Below, in pieces: positions 1-10,649 of a DNA stretch of 64,000 nt. The stretch is from Candidatus Latescibacterota bacterium (GTDB lineage Bacteria > JAAXHH01). A model generated the notes under the pieces. That model saw nothing but the letters and a program-made list of their open reading frames with translations. It was not told where the DNA came from and made no database searches. The position numbers were made by a program, and so were the translations under genes. How positions within the stretch are numbered: the first letter of the stretch is position 1; every line of letters starts with the position of its first letter. Location of the stretch: NCBI GenBank assembly GCA_022821085.1, contig JAJEEG010000006.1:204405-268404 (forward strand), read 5' to 3'.

Positions 1-709
1 CGCCGCCGTGGGCGAAGGCCACGCGCAGGCCGGGGAGGCGCTCGAGCACCCCGCCGAAGATCATGGAACAGATCGCCCGGGAGGTCTCGGCGGGCATGCC
101 CACCAGCCAGGGCAGCCAGTACTTCTCCATGGACTCCTGCCCCATGATGTCCCAGGGATGGATGAACACGGCCGCTCCCAGTTCCTCCGCCGCTTCGAAC
201 ACCGGAAACAGGTGGGGTTCGCTCAGGTTGTTCCCGTTGATGTGGGTCCCGATTTCAATGCCGGAAAGCCCCAGTTCCCGGACGCACCGTTCCATTTCCC
301 GGATGGCCAGGTCGGGCGCCTGCATGGGCACGGTCCCCAGGCCGATGAAACGCCGGGGCCAGGTGCGGACTACGTCGGCGATGTGGTCGTTGAGCATGCG
401 GGACAGGTCCAGCGCGTCCGCGGGTTGCGCCCAGTAGCTGAACATCACCGGGACGGTGGAGAGGACCTGGACGTTTACGCCGGCGTCGTCGCATTCCCCG
501 ATCCGGGTCGGCGGGTCCCACGAGTTGGCCTGGATCTCGCGGAACTGCCTGCCGTCGATCATCATGCGCGCGCATCCCGGCCGGTAATGGTCCAGTTCGA
601 CGAACCCGCCGTACCCGTAACGCTTGTGCAGATCGGGCCAGTTCTCCGGCAGGATATGGGTGTGGATGTCGATCCTGGGTATGGGGTTGGGGCCGGTGTA
701 TTTGCACAT
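1..709 (-). CDS. ACMSD-like amidohydrolase (decarboxylase), 3' end cut by window edge
   Basis: About 236 residues are visible; the C-terminus lies left of position 1. The N-terminus reads [16 protein letters not shown] (residues 12-27), the metal-binding HxH start of the amidohydrolase-2 family and close to 2-amino-3-carboxymuconate-6-semialdehyde decarboxylase (ACMSD), whose ligands are also an N-terminal HxH. A later His in FIHPWD and a final AFAHGGG also fit that family. Family members decarboxylate ring-cleavage products or other aromatic acids non-oxidatively with a divalent metal. It is the last visible gene of the minus-strand run that contains meta-cleavage genes hpaDEG, so processing of an aromatic intermediate is a reasonable guess; the exact substrate is not shown. 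The start is the ATG at 709, the first Met before the conserved block. Confidence 0.85.
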   Translation of the reverse strand, partial: MCKYTGPNPIPRIDIHTHILPENWPDLHKRYGYGGFVELDHYRPGCARMMIDGRQFREIQANSWDPPTRIGECDDAGVNVQVLSTVPVMFSYWAQPADALDLSRMLNDHIADVVRTWPRRFIGLGTVPMQAPDLAIREMERCVRELGLSGIEIGTHINGNNLSEPHLFPVFEAAEELGAAVFIHPWDIMGQESMEKYWLPWLVGMPAETSRAICSMIFGGVLERLPGLRVAFAHGG

Positions 710-847
710 GGTTCCAGGAGAGGTTCTGGGACGGCGTCGGGACCTCCGGACCGCCTTCCCGAAGCGTTTACGGCGACGCGTCCCGCATCCTGAAAGGGAC
801 GGTCCATGCAGCATCAGGATAACGGGAAACGCGCGTTATTGTCAAGG

Positions 848-1798
848 TCATGATGCCCGGTGCAGAGCCTGGCGATAGGGGTCCAGGTCGATACCGGGGA
901 AGGCCCGCGCGAGGAGGCCCAGGGTCTGTTCCGTGTAGTAGGGATGACCGGGTTCGGGCCAGCCGAACAGCGACCGGACGCGCGGGTTCGTCTGCGTGAT
1001 GAAGGGAAGCATGTACTCCCGCTCACCGTAGATGAAGGGATTCGAGAACCGGGTCCACCGGTCGGCGTCGCGCCGGCACATGGACAGGGTCCAGAACGCC
1101 CGCTGTTTCTTTCGGTTTTCAAAAGGCTGCGCCGAATGGAGCAGGTAGGAAGAATAGAAGGCCGCGGTTCCCTTTGTGCCCACGGCCGGGACCGGCTCCT
1201 CCAGGCCGGCCTTGCGGATGTCCCGCACATGGCTGACGCTCGCCATGTTGCCCGTGTCCCATCCCTCGGCAAAGACCTCGGCCGCCCGGGTGTGCGACCC
1301 CGGAACGAGCAGCATGGGCGCGCCGTCGTCTTCGACGTCGTGGAGGTATACGCCGGAGTTGATGTAGGAGAACCGACCGGCGTCCGAAGATGGGGGAAGG
1401 ACGCAATTGGTGTTGTGATCGACGTGGTAACCGCTCCAGGATTCGTCGGGATACCGCTCATCCACCGGTCCGGTGCGCATGAAGAGATGGGCGTTGCAAT
1501 AGCTGGGCCGGTTGCCCAGGAACAGCTCGTAGAGATCGAGGTAACGGTCGTTCTCGATGAGCCGGTCGAGGGCAGGATCGCCCACGGGAAACTGGGACCG
1601 TCCCACCACTTCGTCCTGCTTCGTGGTGAACCCGTCTCCCACGGATCCCTGTTTACCCCGTTCGAAGTCCCCGAGCCAGTCAGCGTAGGGTTTTCCGTAG
1701 AAATTCCGCTCCATGGCCTCCAGCGCGGCGTCCATTTCCTCGGCGCTGAAGACGTCGGGAACGAGGATGTAGCCGTCGCGTTGAAACTGTTCCAGCAT
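848..1798 (-). CDS. Phytanoyl-CoA dioxygenase (PhyH) family protein 1
   Basis: A 316-residue protein of the Fe(II)/2-oxoglutarate-dependent PhyH family, which hydroxylates small organic molecules. The iron-binding HxD is at H125-D127 (YHVDHNTN). A distal His is in the LLHSAQPFENRKK segment, followed by basic residues that usually hold 2-oxoglutarate. The N-terminus (FQRDGYILVPDVFSAEEMDA) is the typical opening of this family. There is no signal peptide, so it is cytoplasmic. It lies 34 bp downstream of the sulfatase in the same orientation. The substrate cannot be read from sequence; the family is greatly expanded in Poribacteria and Latescibacterota-type genomes, and this window has four copies. 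Confidence 0.88.
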   Translation of the reverse strand: MLEQFQRDGYILVPDVFSAEEMDAALEAMERNFYGKPYADWLGDFERGKQGSVGDGFTTKQDEVVGRSQFPVGDPALDRLIENDRYLDLYELFLGNRPSYCNAHLFMRTGPVDERYPDESWSGYHVDHNTNCVLPPSSDAGRFSYINSGVYLHDVEDDGAPMLLVPGSHTRAAEVFAEGWDTGNMASVSHVRDIRKAGLEEPVPAVGTKGTAAFYSSYLLHSAQPFENRKKQRAFWTLSMCRRDADRWTRFSNPFIYGEREYMLPFITQTNPRVRSLFGWPEPGHPYYTEQTLGLLARAFPGIDLDPYRQALHRAS

Positions 1799-1832
1799 GT
1801 CGCCCCCCTTGATTGGGCCGGATACGCCGGCG

Positions 1833-3242
1833 TCAAGCGTTGCGGATGAGGTCGTCCCACGACGGAGCTATGCCGTCACGCCGGCGCCGGGAGATATTCA
1901 GGGCGGGACCGTCGGGACGGACGCCGTGCTGCACGATCACGTCGAAATAGGGCTCCCGCGTGGCTTCCAGCAAACTCAGCAGACGCGTTCGCATGTCCTC
2001 CCGCAGGGCCGGATCCGCGTCCGCCAGGTTGCGCGATTCGTACGGATCTTCCCACAGGTCGAATAGCACTTCGTGGCCGGTCTCGTAGAATGCGTACTTC
2101 AAGCGGTCCGTGACCAGTCCGCGCCAGTCCGCATAGTCGAAGTGCACCCTTGGCGCCCCAACCATTTCGAGCAGTACTTCCCCTGGCCCGCGGAAGTCGC
2201 CGCCCCTCAAGGCCGGCGAGAAGTCGGCGCCCTGCATGTGAACCGCCACAGGCACCCCGGCCAGGCCCAGGGTCGTGGGCGCCATGTCCACCAGGCTGAA
2301 CAGGTCCGGCCTCGCGCCCTGCAGCGCGAGGACCCCCGGTCCGTGAAAGATCGCGGGTACCCGCACGGACTCTTCGTGGGGATGCCCCTTGTCCTCCATC
2401 TGGCCGTGGCTTCCCATGAAGTCGCCGTGGTCCGAAAAGTACACCGTGACCGTGTTGTCCCGGAAACCGTCCTGGGCACCTACTGCGTCGAGCAGGCGGC
2501 CGATGTTCTCGTCGAGGTTCTCGATCATGGCGTAGTATGCCGCGAGCCGCTCCCGCAGATCGGGTTTGCCGCCGAAATTCGGGCGGGTCTTCAGGGAAGC
2601 GGGATCGAACCGCATGTTGCCATCCGGCGCCTCGAGCGGCCAGTGAGGCGGCTCCACGCTGAGGACGAGAAAGAGCGGCCGCTGCCCGTCGTAGTCCCGC
2701 AGGTACGCGATGGCCATGTCGGTCAAAGCGTCGGTCTGGTAGCCCGGCATGCGCGTCGGGTCGACGTCGCCTTCCCGGTAGTAGAATCCCTTGAACGGCG
2801 CGTTGTTCATCTCGAATCCGTACCAGTCCTGGAAACCGCCCCGGTGGAATTCCGGTGTGCGCGGCGCGGCTTCGAGGTCGTAGTAGCCCGGATCGCGCCG
2901 TACCTCCGGGGGGATCTGGTCGCGCACCGTCCCGCAGTGCCACTTGCCGAAGTAGGCGGTATGGTAGCCGGCTTCGCGTAGCAGGGTAGCCGTGCTCGGC
3001 GCCGCCGGCTTGTACACGTCGTGAAACCCCTGCACCGGTCCGGCGTGGGCGTGGCGGCCCGAGAAAATCGTGCCCCGCGAAGGCGTGCACACGGGACAGT
3101 TGGCCCGGGCGCGCACGAAACTCACTCCTTCCGCGGCCATGCGGTCCATGTTGGGGGTCCGCAGGTTGGGATCCCCCGCGTGGCCCATGGCCTGGCCCGC
3201 GTGTTCGTCGGACAGGATGTAGATGACGTGCGGTCGGGGCAT
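1833..3242 (-). CDS. Sulfatase (formylglycine-dependent, type I)
   Basis: A 469-residue arylsulfatase-like enzyme that hydrolyses sulfate esters. The N-terminal metal site is ILSDEHAG (D12 region). The formylglycine signature is C52-TPSR-G, where Cys is converted to formylglycine by a sulfatase-modifying enzyme. A further metal-site segment, VYFSDHGDFMGSHGQMEDKG, is clear. Length and the C-terminal ENLADADP-type segment (here SRNLADADPALREDM) match sulfatases of heterotrophic marine bacteria. There is no N-terminal signal peptide, which is unusual for polysaccharide sulfatases and suggests action on small imported sulfated compounds (inference). The permease stop-to-start gap is only 9 bp, so the two are probably co-transcribed. 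Confidence 0.92.
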   Translation of the reverse strand: MPRPHVIYILSDEHAGQAMGHAGDPNLRTPNMDRMAAEGVSFVRARANCPVCTPSRGTIFSGRHAHAGPVQGFHDVYKPAAPSTATLLREAGYHTAYFGKWHCGTVRDQIPPEVRRDPGYYDLEAAPRTPEFHRGGFQDWYGFEMNNAPFKGFYYREGDVDPTRMPGYQTDALTDMAIAYLRDYDGQRPLFLVLSVEPPHWPLEAPDGNMRFDPASLKTRPNFGGKPDLRERLAAYYAMIENLDENIGRLLDAVGAQDGFRDNTVTVYFSDHGDFMGSHGQMEDKGHPHEESVRVPAIFHGPGVLALQGARPDLFSLVDMAPTTLGLAGVPVAVHMQGADFSPALRGGDFRGPGEVLLEMVGAPRVHFDYADWRGLVTDRLKYAFYETGHEVLFDLWEDPYESRNLADADPALREDMRTRLLSLLEATREPYFDVIVQHGVRPDGPALNISRRRRDGIAPSWDDLIRNA

Positions 3243-3251
3243 GTGCCGGAT

Positions 3252-4652
3252 TTACTCCGTGACGGTCGAGCCGGCCACCGGGTTCGCCCGTTGCTGCCGC
3301 TTCCAGTAAAAGTAGAATGGCAGGCCGATGGCCAGGATGACGAGGCCCAGCAACGGACGCGTGTAGTCGCCGATTAGTGCGTTGACCAGTACGCCCGCGG
3401 CGATCAGGAGGAACAGGACGGGCGTCACGGGATACCCCCACACCCGGTACGGCCGGTGCAGATCCGGTTCCTTCCTCCGCAGGATCATGAGACCGACAAC
3501 CGCCAGTGTCAGGAATACGTAGGTGTAGAACATGGCGAAACTGACGATCTCGACGAAGGTGCCGGTCAGCGCGAAGACCGAGGCCCACAGCCCCTGCATC
3601 ACGATGGAAACCACCGGCGTCCGGAAACGGGGGTGTACGTACTGGCACACGCGGAAGAAGATCTCGTGATTCGCCATGGCGTGATAGACCCTGGGCGCCA
3701 CCATCAGCTGGGCGTTGACCGTGCCGAAAGTCGTCAGCATGATCGCAGCCGAAATGGCCATGGCACCCGAGGGACCCACCAGGGCCTGCAGGGTATCGGC
3801 GGCCGGCCGGCGAGACGCCTGGAGTTCTTCGAAGGACAGGACCGTCAGGTAGACGACGTTGGCCAGGATATAGACCGTGGCCACAATGGCCAGCGCGGCG
3901 AAAATCGCCCTCGGTATGCTCCGCGCCGGGTCCTTGATTTCGGTCGCGATGAACGTCACGAAAAACCAGCCGTTGTAGGCGAACAGCGCACCCAGGATCG
4001 CCAGGCTCAATCCGCCGAGGAGCGCGGTCCCCGTCTTTTCCTGCACCAGCGGGGTCCAGGAGACTTCCGTTCCCGAGGCCAGGGAAAACCCGAGGAGGAT
4101 GACGGCCAGGACGGCGCCGACCTTGATGAAGGCGAACACGTTCTGGACCGATCCGCCGATCTTGACGCCCAGGCAGTTGACCACGGTCAGGAAGAGGATG
4201 CATCCCACGGCCATCCACCGTTCGGTCCAGACGTCTTCTGTGCCGAAGAGTCCACCGGCGTACCGGGCGAATACGGTAGCCACCGCGCCCATGGCCCCGG
4301 TAATGATGATGAAGAGAAAAGCCCATCCGAAAAGAAAGGCGATCAGGTCCGTGTTGTAGGCCCGCCGGAGGAAGGCATAGGTGCCCCCGCTCCTCGGTAT
4401 GGCCGCGCCGAGTTCCGCGTAGCACAGGGCGCCCGCCAGGGCCAGCACGCCGCCGATGATCCATACGAACAGGCTGAGCGCGGGCGAGCCGACCTGCGTG
4501 GCTACCGTGCTCGGCACCATGAAGATGCCGGATCCGATGATCGCGCCGATGATGACCGCCGTACCGGTTTTTGCCGTCAGTACCCGGAGCAGCCGGGGTT
4601 GTCCCGCCGGCAATATCTCCTCTACGAGTTCGTCGTCATGGGTATGTGACAT
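3252..4652 (-). CDS. APC-superfamily amino acid permease
   Basis: A 466-residue inner-membrane transporter with about 12 predicted hydrophobic helices. TM1 carries the family hallmark IIGAIIGSGIFMVP (about residues 34-47), the substrate-binding unwound helix of APC/LAT-type antiporters and symporters. The motif CYAELGAAIPRSGGTY is also typical of the family. The N-terminal 30 residues are cytoplasmic and polar. Such proteins move amino acids or amines across the inner membrane. Its position directly upstream of the sulfatase and downstream of the homoprotocatechuate genes suggests uptake of an aromatic amine, an amino acid or a related acid, but the substrate is inference. Confidence 0.9.
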   Translation of the reverse strand: MSHTHDDELVEEILPAGQPRLLRVLTAKTGTAVIIGAIIGSGIFMVPSTVATQVGSPALSLFVWIIGGVLALAGALCYAELGAAIPRSGGTYAFLRRAYNTDLIAFLFGWAFLFIIITGAMGAVATVFARYAGGLFGTEDVWTERWMAVGCILFLTVVNCLGVKIGGSVQNVFAFIKVGAVLAVILLGFSLASGTEVSWTPLVQEKTGTALLGGLSLAILGALFAYNGWFFVTFIATEIKDPARSIPRAIFAALAIVATVYILANVVYLTVLSFEELQASRRPAADTLQALVGPSGAMAISAAIMLTTFGTVNAQLMVAPRVYHAMANHEIFFRVCQYVHPRFRTPVVSIVMQGLWASVFALTGTFVEIVSFAMFYTYVFLTLAVVGLMILRRKEPDLHRPYRVWGYPVTPVLFLLIAAGVLVNALIGDYTRPLLGLVILAIGLPFYFYWKRQQRANPVAGSTVTE

Positions 4653-4691
4653 GAGCGCTCCTGTTTGATTGCGGCCTGGATGTACGTCATG

Positions 4692-4720
4692 TATTCATTT
4701 TGCATTCATTTGCATTCATT
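4692..4720. repeat. Tandem 10-bp repeat across the hpaD stop codon
   Basis: On the plus strand the unit tgcattcatt is perfect at 4701-4710 and 4711-4720, with a partial third copy at 4693-4700. The second perfect unit contains the hpaD stop (tca at 4716-4718 = TGA on the minus strand), so the stop codon itself is repeated. Confidence 0.85.
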
Positions 4721-5711
4721 CCGGCGCGATGACCGGTGCGGCTTCAAGTCGGGAAGGTACGGGTTCGATCCCGTGAAAGCAGGTGCCGTGCTCGAACCAG
4801 GACCGCGGGGCGGCCTGTCCCCACAGGGTCTGCCGCCGGGTGTCCTTCAGGTCCCAGACCCGCGCAGGATGATCCGGGTCGACGGTGACGTAGTCTCCCG
4901 TGAACAGCTCGATCCGGTGGCCGTCCCGGTCGAACAGGTACAGGAAGAAGGCGTTCGAGATGCCGTGGCGCCCAGGCCCCCGCTCGAAGGCGTCGCGGTG
5001 CTGCGAGCTGGCCAGGCGGTCGCAGAAGTGGATGATGTCCATGGCCGTGGGCACGTAGACGCCGATGTGATGCAGGCGCGGCCCCAGTCCGTTGGTGAAG
5101 GCGATGTCGTGGACGCCTCCCCGGCGGTGCAGCCAGGTGGCCCAGAGGTCGGCGTCCTCGTCTGTGATGTCGGCCACGGTCACCTCCGTCGGCCGGAATC
5201 CGAGCGACTCGGCGTAGAAGGCCGTCATCCCGTTCACGTCATGGGAGAACAGGTTGAAATGGTCGATGCGCTGGATATGAGCGCCGCGGTAACGGTGGTA
5301 CGCCTGCAGCAGCAGGTCCCGGCGCTCCATCTCTTGATAGAACTCCAGGGGGATGCCGAAGGGGTCTTCCACGTGCAGCGTACGGCCCTGGGCGTACCGG
5401 TCGACGAAAGCCGTCCGGCAACCGGCCTTGCCGTAGAAGGCTTCGGCCCGGTCCAGGTCGGCATCGCCGGCGACCTTGAAGGCGATGCGGTGCACGACCG
5501 GTTCGGCCGCCTTCGTCAGGATCAGCGAATGGTGGTTGCGTTCCTCCATGCCGCGCAGGTAGAGCGTGTCACCCGTGTCGTCCTCGCAGACGTACCCCAG
5601 CAGATCGACATAGAAGTCCCTCGCGTAGTCAAGGTCCGTCACCCCCCACTCCGCATGGCTCGCGCGGACGATGTTGAAGGGCGGAGATGGATTCGCTTCG
5701 GGAAGGGCCAC
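4716..5711 (-). CDS. hpaD: Homoprotocatechuate 2,3-dioxygenase (extradiol ring cleavage)
   Basis: A 331-residue two-domain vicinal-oxygen-chelate dioxygenase resembling Brevibacterium/Arthrobacter homoprotocatechuate 2,3-dioxygenase. It opens 3,4-dihydroxyphenylacetate next to the diol to give 5-carboxymethyl-2-hydroxymuconate semialdehyde. Metal ligands are visible as H151 (RIDHFN), H215 (RLHHIGV) and E268 (DGHRIELF). H201 (GVHDIAF) corresponds to the acid/base His200 of the characterised enzyme. The strongly conserved segment ERGPGRHGISNAF is present near residue 243. It sits 11 bp downstream of hpaE in the order hpaG-hpaE-hpaD. A related substrate such as protocatechuate or a substituted catechol cannot be excluded. 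Confidence 0.9.
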   Translation of the reverse strand: MALPEANPSPPFNIVRASHAEWGVTDLDYARDFYVDLLGYVCEDDTGDTLYLRGMEERNHHSLILTKAAEPVVHRIAFKVAGDADLDRAEAFYGKAGCRTAFVDRYAQGRTLHVEDPFGIPLEFYQEMERRDLLLQAYHRYRGAHIQRIDHFNLFSHDVNGMTAFYAESLGFRPTEVTVADITDEDADLWATWLHRRGGVHDIAFTNGLGPRLHHIGVYVPTAMDIIHFCDRLASSQHRDAFERGPGRHGISNAFFLYLFDRDGHRIELFTGDYVTVDPDHPARVWDLKDTRRQTLWGQAAPRSWFEHGTCFHGIEPVPSRLEAAPVIAPE

Positions 5712-5722
5712 GATGCGTCCTC

Positions 5723-7251
<1,529 letters not shown>

Positions 7252-7255
<4 letters not shown>

Positions 7256-8007
7256 GATCCGCCCTCCTTGAGACTGGCCACCACGTCGTTTTCCAGGGCG
7301 CCCAGTCCGTCCACTTCCAGCCGGAGGCTGTCGCCCGCGTGGATGTGGGATATGCCTTCCGGCGTGCCCGTCCAGATCATGTCCCCGGGGTTCAGGGTCA
7401 TGTAGGCGGTGATGTACTCGATGAGTTCGGCGACGCCGTGGCGCAGGTCGCCGGTCCAGCCTTCCTGGCGGAGTTCCCCGTTCACGAACGTGCGGAGCCG
7501 CACGTCGGTGGGATCGATTTCGTCCGCGGTGGTCAGGAAGGGACCGAGCGGGCCGAAGGTGTCGAAGCCCTTGGCCTTGATCGGCGGCCTGAAGTAGTTG
7601 CTCACGAAGTCCCGGATCGTCAGGTCGTTGCCGATGGTATAGCCCCCCACGTAGTCCAGGGCCCCAGCGGCCTTCACCTTCCGGGCGGGCCGGCCGATCA
7701 CGGCGACAAGCTCGCATTCGTAGTGCAGGTAGTCGAATTCCGGGGGCACGACGATCTTCGCGCGGTGGCCGATGAAGGTCTGGGGCATTTTGTTGAACAG
7801 GATGGGTTCCTCGGGCAGGTCCAGGTTCAGTTCCTTCGCATGCTCGGTGTACCCCAGCGCGACGCCGATGGCCTTGCTCGTATGGGCCACCGGCGGCAGG
7901 AACATAACGTCCTCCGGATCGTAGGCGACCGTGCCCACCATGAGTTGTCCGTTTTCGAAGACGGCCTCGAGGACCTGGCCGTTACAGGCGAATCGCGCTG
8001 TTTTCAT
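7252..8007 (-). CDS. hpaG: Fumarylacetoacetate hydrolase-family isomerase/decarboxylase (HpaG-type)
   Basis: A 251-residue FAH-fold enzyme matching the HpaG decarboxylase/isomerase half. In the homoprotocatechuate pathway it converts 5-oxopent-3-ene-1,2,5-tricarboxylate to 2-hydroxyhepta-2,4-dienedioate. The metal-site residues are in HYECELVAVIGR and GGYTIGNDLTIRD, with WTGTPEG near the C-terminus. The E. coli protein is a tandem of two such domains; this one is single, as in many other bacteria. Its last codons overlap the proposed hpaE start. Other pathway genes (hpaF isomerase, hpaH hydratase, hpaI aldolase) are not in the window. FAH-family members are functionally diverse, so the assignment leans on the hpaDE neighbours. 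Confidence 0.85.
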
Positions 8008-8029
8008 GCTTGATCTCCGTTATGCACCA

Positions 8030-8902
8030 TTACACCTCATACCACTGTTCCACGGCTTGCGCCAACGCTCCGGGACGGGCATACCGGTCCTCCATCTCCC
8101 GTATGGCGGCTTCCACTTCCCGCGCCGACGGGACGAGGTCCCGCTGTCCGGCGGACAGGTCGTAGACCGACCGGCCTTCCGTGGACAGGAGCATGTCCAG
8201 GTCGATCCGGCCCGCGGGCCGGCGCTTGAGCAGGGCGGAATAGGTATCGAAATACAGGTCCGGATCGTACGCGCCCGTCCCGCATGCCTTCCCCGCTTCA
8301 TCGAGCAGGCCGAAGCGCAACGCCACCGCGCGCAGGTCTTCCCACAGCGCATACATGATGTCGGGCTGCGCGTCCCCCTTCTCCCGCTCGTGCAGCGGGC
8401 TGACGCTTCGTTCCTTGCGCTGTGCCTCGATGATCCGCCTGACCCGCAGGGAGGGCGTCGGTATGGCGAAGTAGGCGGATTCCCCGTCCGAAAGCAGGCG
8501 CTCGACGGGGTCCTTTTCCCTGCGGACGAGTTCGACCAGCCGGTTGCCGATGATCGGGACCTCGCCGATGAGGATATCCCGGTCGTCCCGGTGCGCTTCG
8601 GCCCAATGCCCGACGGCGCGCCTGGACCACAGGCCCACCGCCTTGCGGACGCCGGCGTGGGTGATCCCGTTCTCTTCGTGATAATGTTCCTTCACGCGGT
8701 CGTTTGTCAAGAACGGCAGCCGGCAGACATCCCACTGGAGCAGGTGGGGCGTGCGTCCGCGGCCGTGGGCCAGGATGGCCAACTGCTGCAGCAGCAGGCT
8801 CTTCCCGGTGCCCGGCAGTCCGGCGAGGAAAACCATCTTCCGGGTGTCTACCAGGCATTGAAGGGTCCGAAACAGTCCGCTGTCATCGGGTATCAGAAAC
8901 AT
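8030..8902 (-). CDS. P-loop NTPase of unknown function
   Basis: A 290-residue protein with a clear Walker A motif, GLPGTGKS at residues 28-35, close to the N-terminus. A plausible Walker B-like acidic strand is DILIGEVPIIG near residue 165. The remainder is charged and helical, with no membrane segment. It resembles small AAA/kinase-like P-loop proteins but I recognise no named family. The start chosen is the ATG giving MFLIPDDSG; an in-frame ATG 10 codons upstream falls inside a tandem repeat (8900-8939) and adds no recognisable sequence. It lies between hpaG (22 bp) and a TPP enzyme in a same-strand run, so a housekeeping link to the catabolic genes is possible but unproven. Confidence 0.7.
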   Translation of the reverse strand: MFLIPDDSGLFRTLQCLVDTRKMVFLAGLPGTGKSLLLQQLAILAHGRGRTPHLLQWDVCRLPFLTNDRVKEHYHEENGITHAGVRKAVGLWSRRAVGHWAEAHRDDRDILIGEVPIIGNRLVELVRREKDPVERLLSDGESAYFAIPTPSLRVRRIIEAQRKERSVSPLHEREKGDAQPDIMYALWEDLRAVALRFGLLDEAGKACGTGAYDPDLYFDTYSALLKRRPAGRIDLDMLLSTEGRSVYDLSAGQRDLVPSAREVEAAIREMEDRYARPGALAQAVEQWYEV

Positions 8903-8939
8903 GTCTGTGCATGTCCGTGCAGGTCCGTGCATGTCTTCC
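8900..8939. repeat. Four tandem 10-bp units overlapping the P-loop gene start
   Basis: Units catgtctgtg, catgtccgtg, caggtccgtg and catgtcttcc follow one another at 8900, 8910, 8920 and 8930. Three carry an ATG on the minus strand. Because the period is 10 bp these ATGs fall in different frames, so copy-number change would move the apparent start of the gene at 8902. Confidence 0.85.
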
Positions 8940-8956
8940 GGGAGCGCGGCCGGGAC

Positions 8957-10615
8957 CTACCATTGCAGGGCGTGTTCGGAGCGTTCCGCCGTGCCCCGCA
9001 CGCGGGCTCCCCGCTTGAAGCGGTCCACGTCCGGCATCTCTCCCACCGGGATCTCCACCAGGGTGGGACCGTCTTCGGCGAATCCCGCGCGGATGGCCCG
9101 GCGCAGCTCCTCCGGGGTCTCCGCCCGGATGCCCCGGGCGCCGAAGGATTCGGCCATCCTGACGAAATCGGGGTTGTGCAGATCGGATGCGATCACCCGG
9201 TTGCCGTAGAGTTTCTGCTGCATCCGCTTTACGTTGCCGTAGGCGTTGTCGTTGAACAGGAGCGTCACCAGGCCGATGCGGTGCTGGACGGCCGTGGCCA
9301 GTTCCTGCACGCCGAACATGAATCCGCCGTCGCCCGTTACGGAGATGACGGGCCGGTCCGGGTGGGCGACCTTCACGCCGAGGGCCGTGGGGAAACCCCA
9401 GCCCAGGGTGCCCTGGTAACCCGTGGAGATGAAGGTGTAGGGTTTGTACACCGGCATGATCTGCCGGGCGGCGTAACCCACCTGGGTCAGTTCTTCCACG
9501 AAGAGGCCGTCCTCGCCCAGTTCTTCCCGAATCACCCGCAGAAAGGAGGTCTGGGGTTCCAGGAACGCGAACATCTCCTCGGTCTCCGCTTTCAGCGCGC
9601 GCATTTCGGCTTCACGGGACGCGCGGATGCGGTTATGCCGTTCCACCGCTTCGACCAGCTGGGGCATGGCGTCTTCGGTCCGTGCGGTGATGGCGATGTC
9701 CGGCCGGACGATGCGGTCCTGGGCCCGGGCGTCCACCTCGATGCGTATGGTCGTCAGGTTCTCGTCCACACCCCAGTAGAGTTGGGGGATAGCGAGCCTG
9801 GACCCCACGGCGAGGACAACGTCCACCTTCGGCCAGAGCTTGTGGGCCGCGGGGTTGGGATGGCTCAGGTAGTGGCGGCTGTCGAGCACGCCGCGGCCCG
9901 TCCGGTACCCGATGACCGGCGCCTGGAGCAGTTCAGCGAGCCGCGTGATCTCCCCGGAAACGTTCATGGCCCCGCGGCCGACGAAGATCATGGGGTTTTC
10001 GGCCCGTCCCAGTTTCAGCGCGGCGGCTTCCAGCATCTCCGTGTCCACCGGGGGATGGGAAATGGGCAACGGATCCGGGATGCCCGCCACGGCGCCCTCG
10101 GACGCGAGCACGTCCCAGGGGCACTCCAGGCCCACGGGGCGCGGCCGGCCGGAATTCAGCTGACGGATGGCCTCGGCCGTCCGTGACGGCGCGCCGGCGG
10201 TGCTGTCGATCCGGGCGGCCCACTTGGTCAGGGACCGCAGCACGTCGAGCTGGCCGTTGATCTCGTGCAGCTGGCCCGTGTGCCGGCCGAGATACTTCGT
10301 CGGGATCTCGCCCGTCAGGCAGAGCACCTTCGCGTTGGTGGCATAGGCCGTGGACAGGGCGGCGGTACCGTTGAGAAACCCCGGTCCCGGGACCACGTTG
10401 TAGACCCCGGTCCGGTCCGTCGAGAGGGCGTATCCGAGCGCCATGTACGCCGCGCCCTGTTCGTGGCGCGTGTGGACGACGCGGATTGCGTCCCGATGGT
10501 CGAAGAACGCGTTGTAGAGGGCGTCATTCTGCACGCCCGGCAGTCCGAAGACGGTATCGATACCGTGGGCGGTCAGCGTCCGGACGATGGCTTCGGCGGT
10601 GGTCATCTGTTGCAT
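8957..10615 (-). CDS. Thiamine-pyrophosphate-dependent enzyme (acetolactate synthase-like)
   Basis: A 552-residue three-domain TPP enzyme. The N-terminal PYR domain has the catalytic Glu in RHEQGAAYMALGYA (about E52). The central domain is followed by the C-terminal PP domain with the ThDP/Mg motif GDGGFMFGVQELATAVQ running to FNDNAYGN. Such enzymes make acyloins or decarboxylate 2-oxoacids. It is not clearly ilvB: no small subunit is adjacent. The context (hydroxyacid dehydrogenase and PhyH genes) suggests a catabolic 2-oxoacid decarboxylase, carboligase or synthase. The start is the ATG at 10615 (MQQMTTAEAIV), with a possible second ATG at 10606; upstream extension would run into low-conservation sequence. 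Confidence 0.85.
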   Translation of the reverse strand: MQQMTTAEAIVRTLTAHGIDTVFGLPGVQNDALYNAFFDHRDAIRVVHTRHEQGAAYMALGYALSTDRTGVYNVVPGPGFLNGTAALSTAYATNAKVLCLTGEIPTKYLGRHTGQLHEINGQLDVLRSLTKWAARIDSTAGAPSRTAEAIRQLNSGRPRPVGLECPWDVLASEGAVAGIPDPLPISHPPVDTEMLEAAALKLGRAENPMIFVGRGAMNVSGEITRLAELLQAPVIGYRTGRGVLDSRHYLSHPNPAAHKLWPKVDVVLAVGSRLAIPQLYWGVDENLTTIRIEVDARAQDRIVRPDIAITARTEDAMPQLVEAVERHNRIRASREAEMRALKAETEEMFAFLEPQTSFLRVIREELGEDGLFVEELTQVGYAARQIMPVYKPYTFISTGYQGTLGWGFPTALGVKVAHPDRPVISVTGDGGFMFGVQELATAVQHRIGLVTLLFNDNAYGNVKRMQQKLYGNRVIASDLHNPDFVRMAESFGARGIRAETPEELRRAIRAGFAEDGPTLVEIPVGEMPDVDRFKRGARVRGTAERSEHALQW

Positions 10616-10649
10616 GGATGGAGGATTTCCGGTAAAGGTGACCGGTTGG

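Noticed and set aside
1876..4464. An 862-residue open frame on the minus strand
   Set aside because: It is an out-of-frame reading through the sulfatase and permease; its composition is Arg/Gly/Pro-rich and it has no family similarity.
4761..4790. tRNA T-arm-like ggttcgatcc motif
   Set aside because: It lies within the hpaD coding sequence and lacks the rest of a tRNA fold.
7931..10186. A 751-residue plus-strand open frame
   Set aside because: It is antisense to the P-loop gene and the TPP enzyme, both of which have clear motifs on the minus strand.
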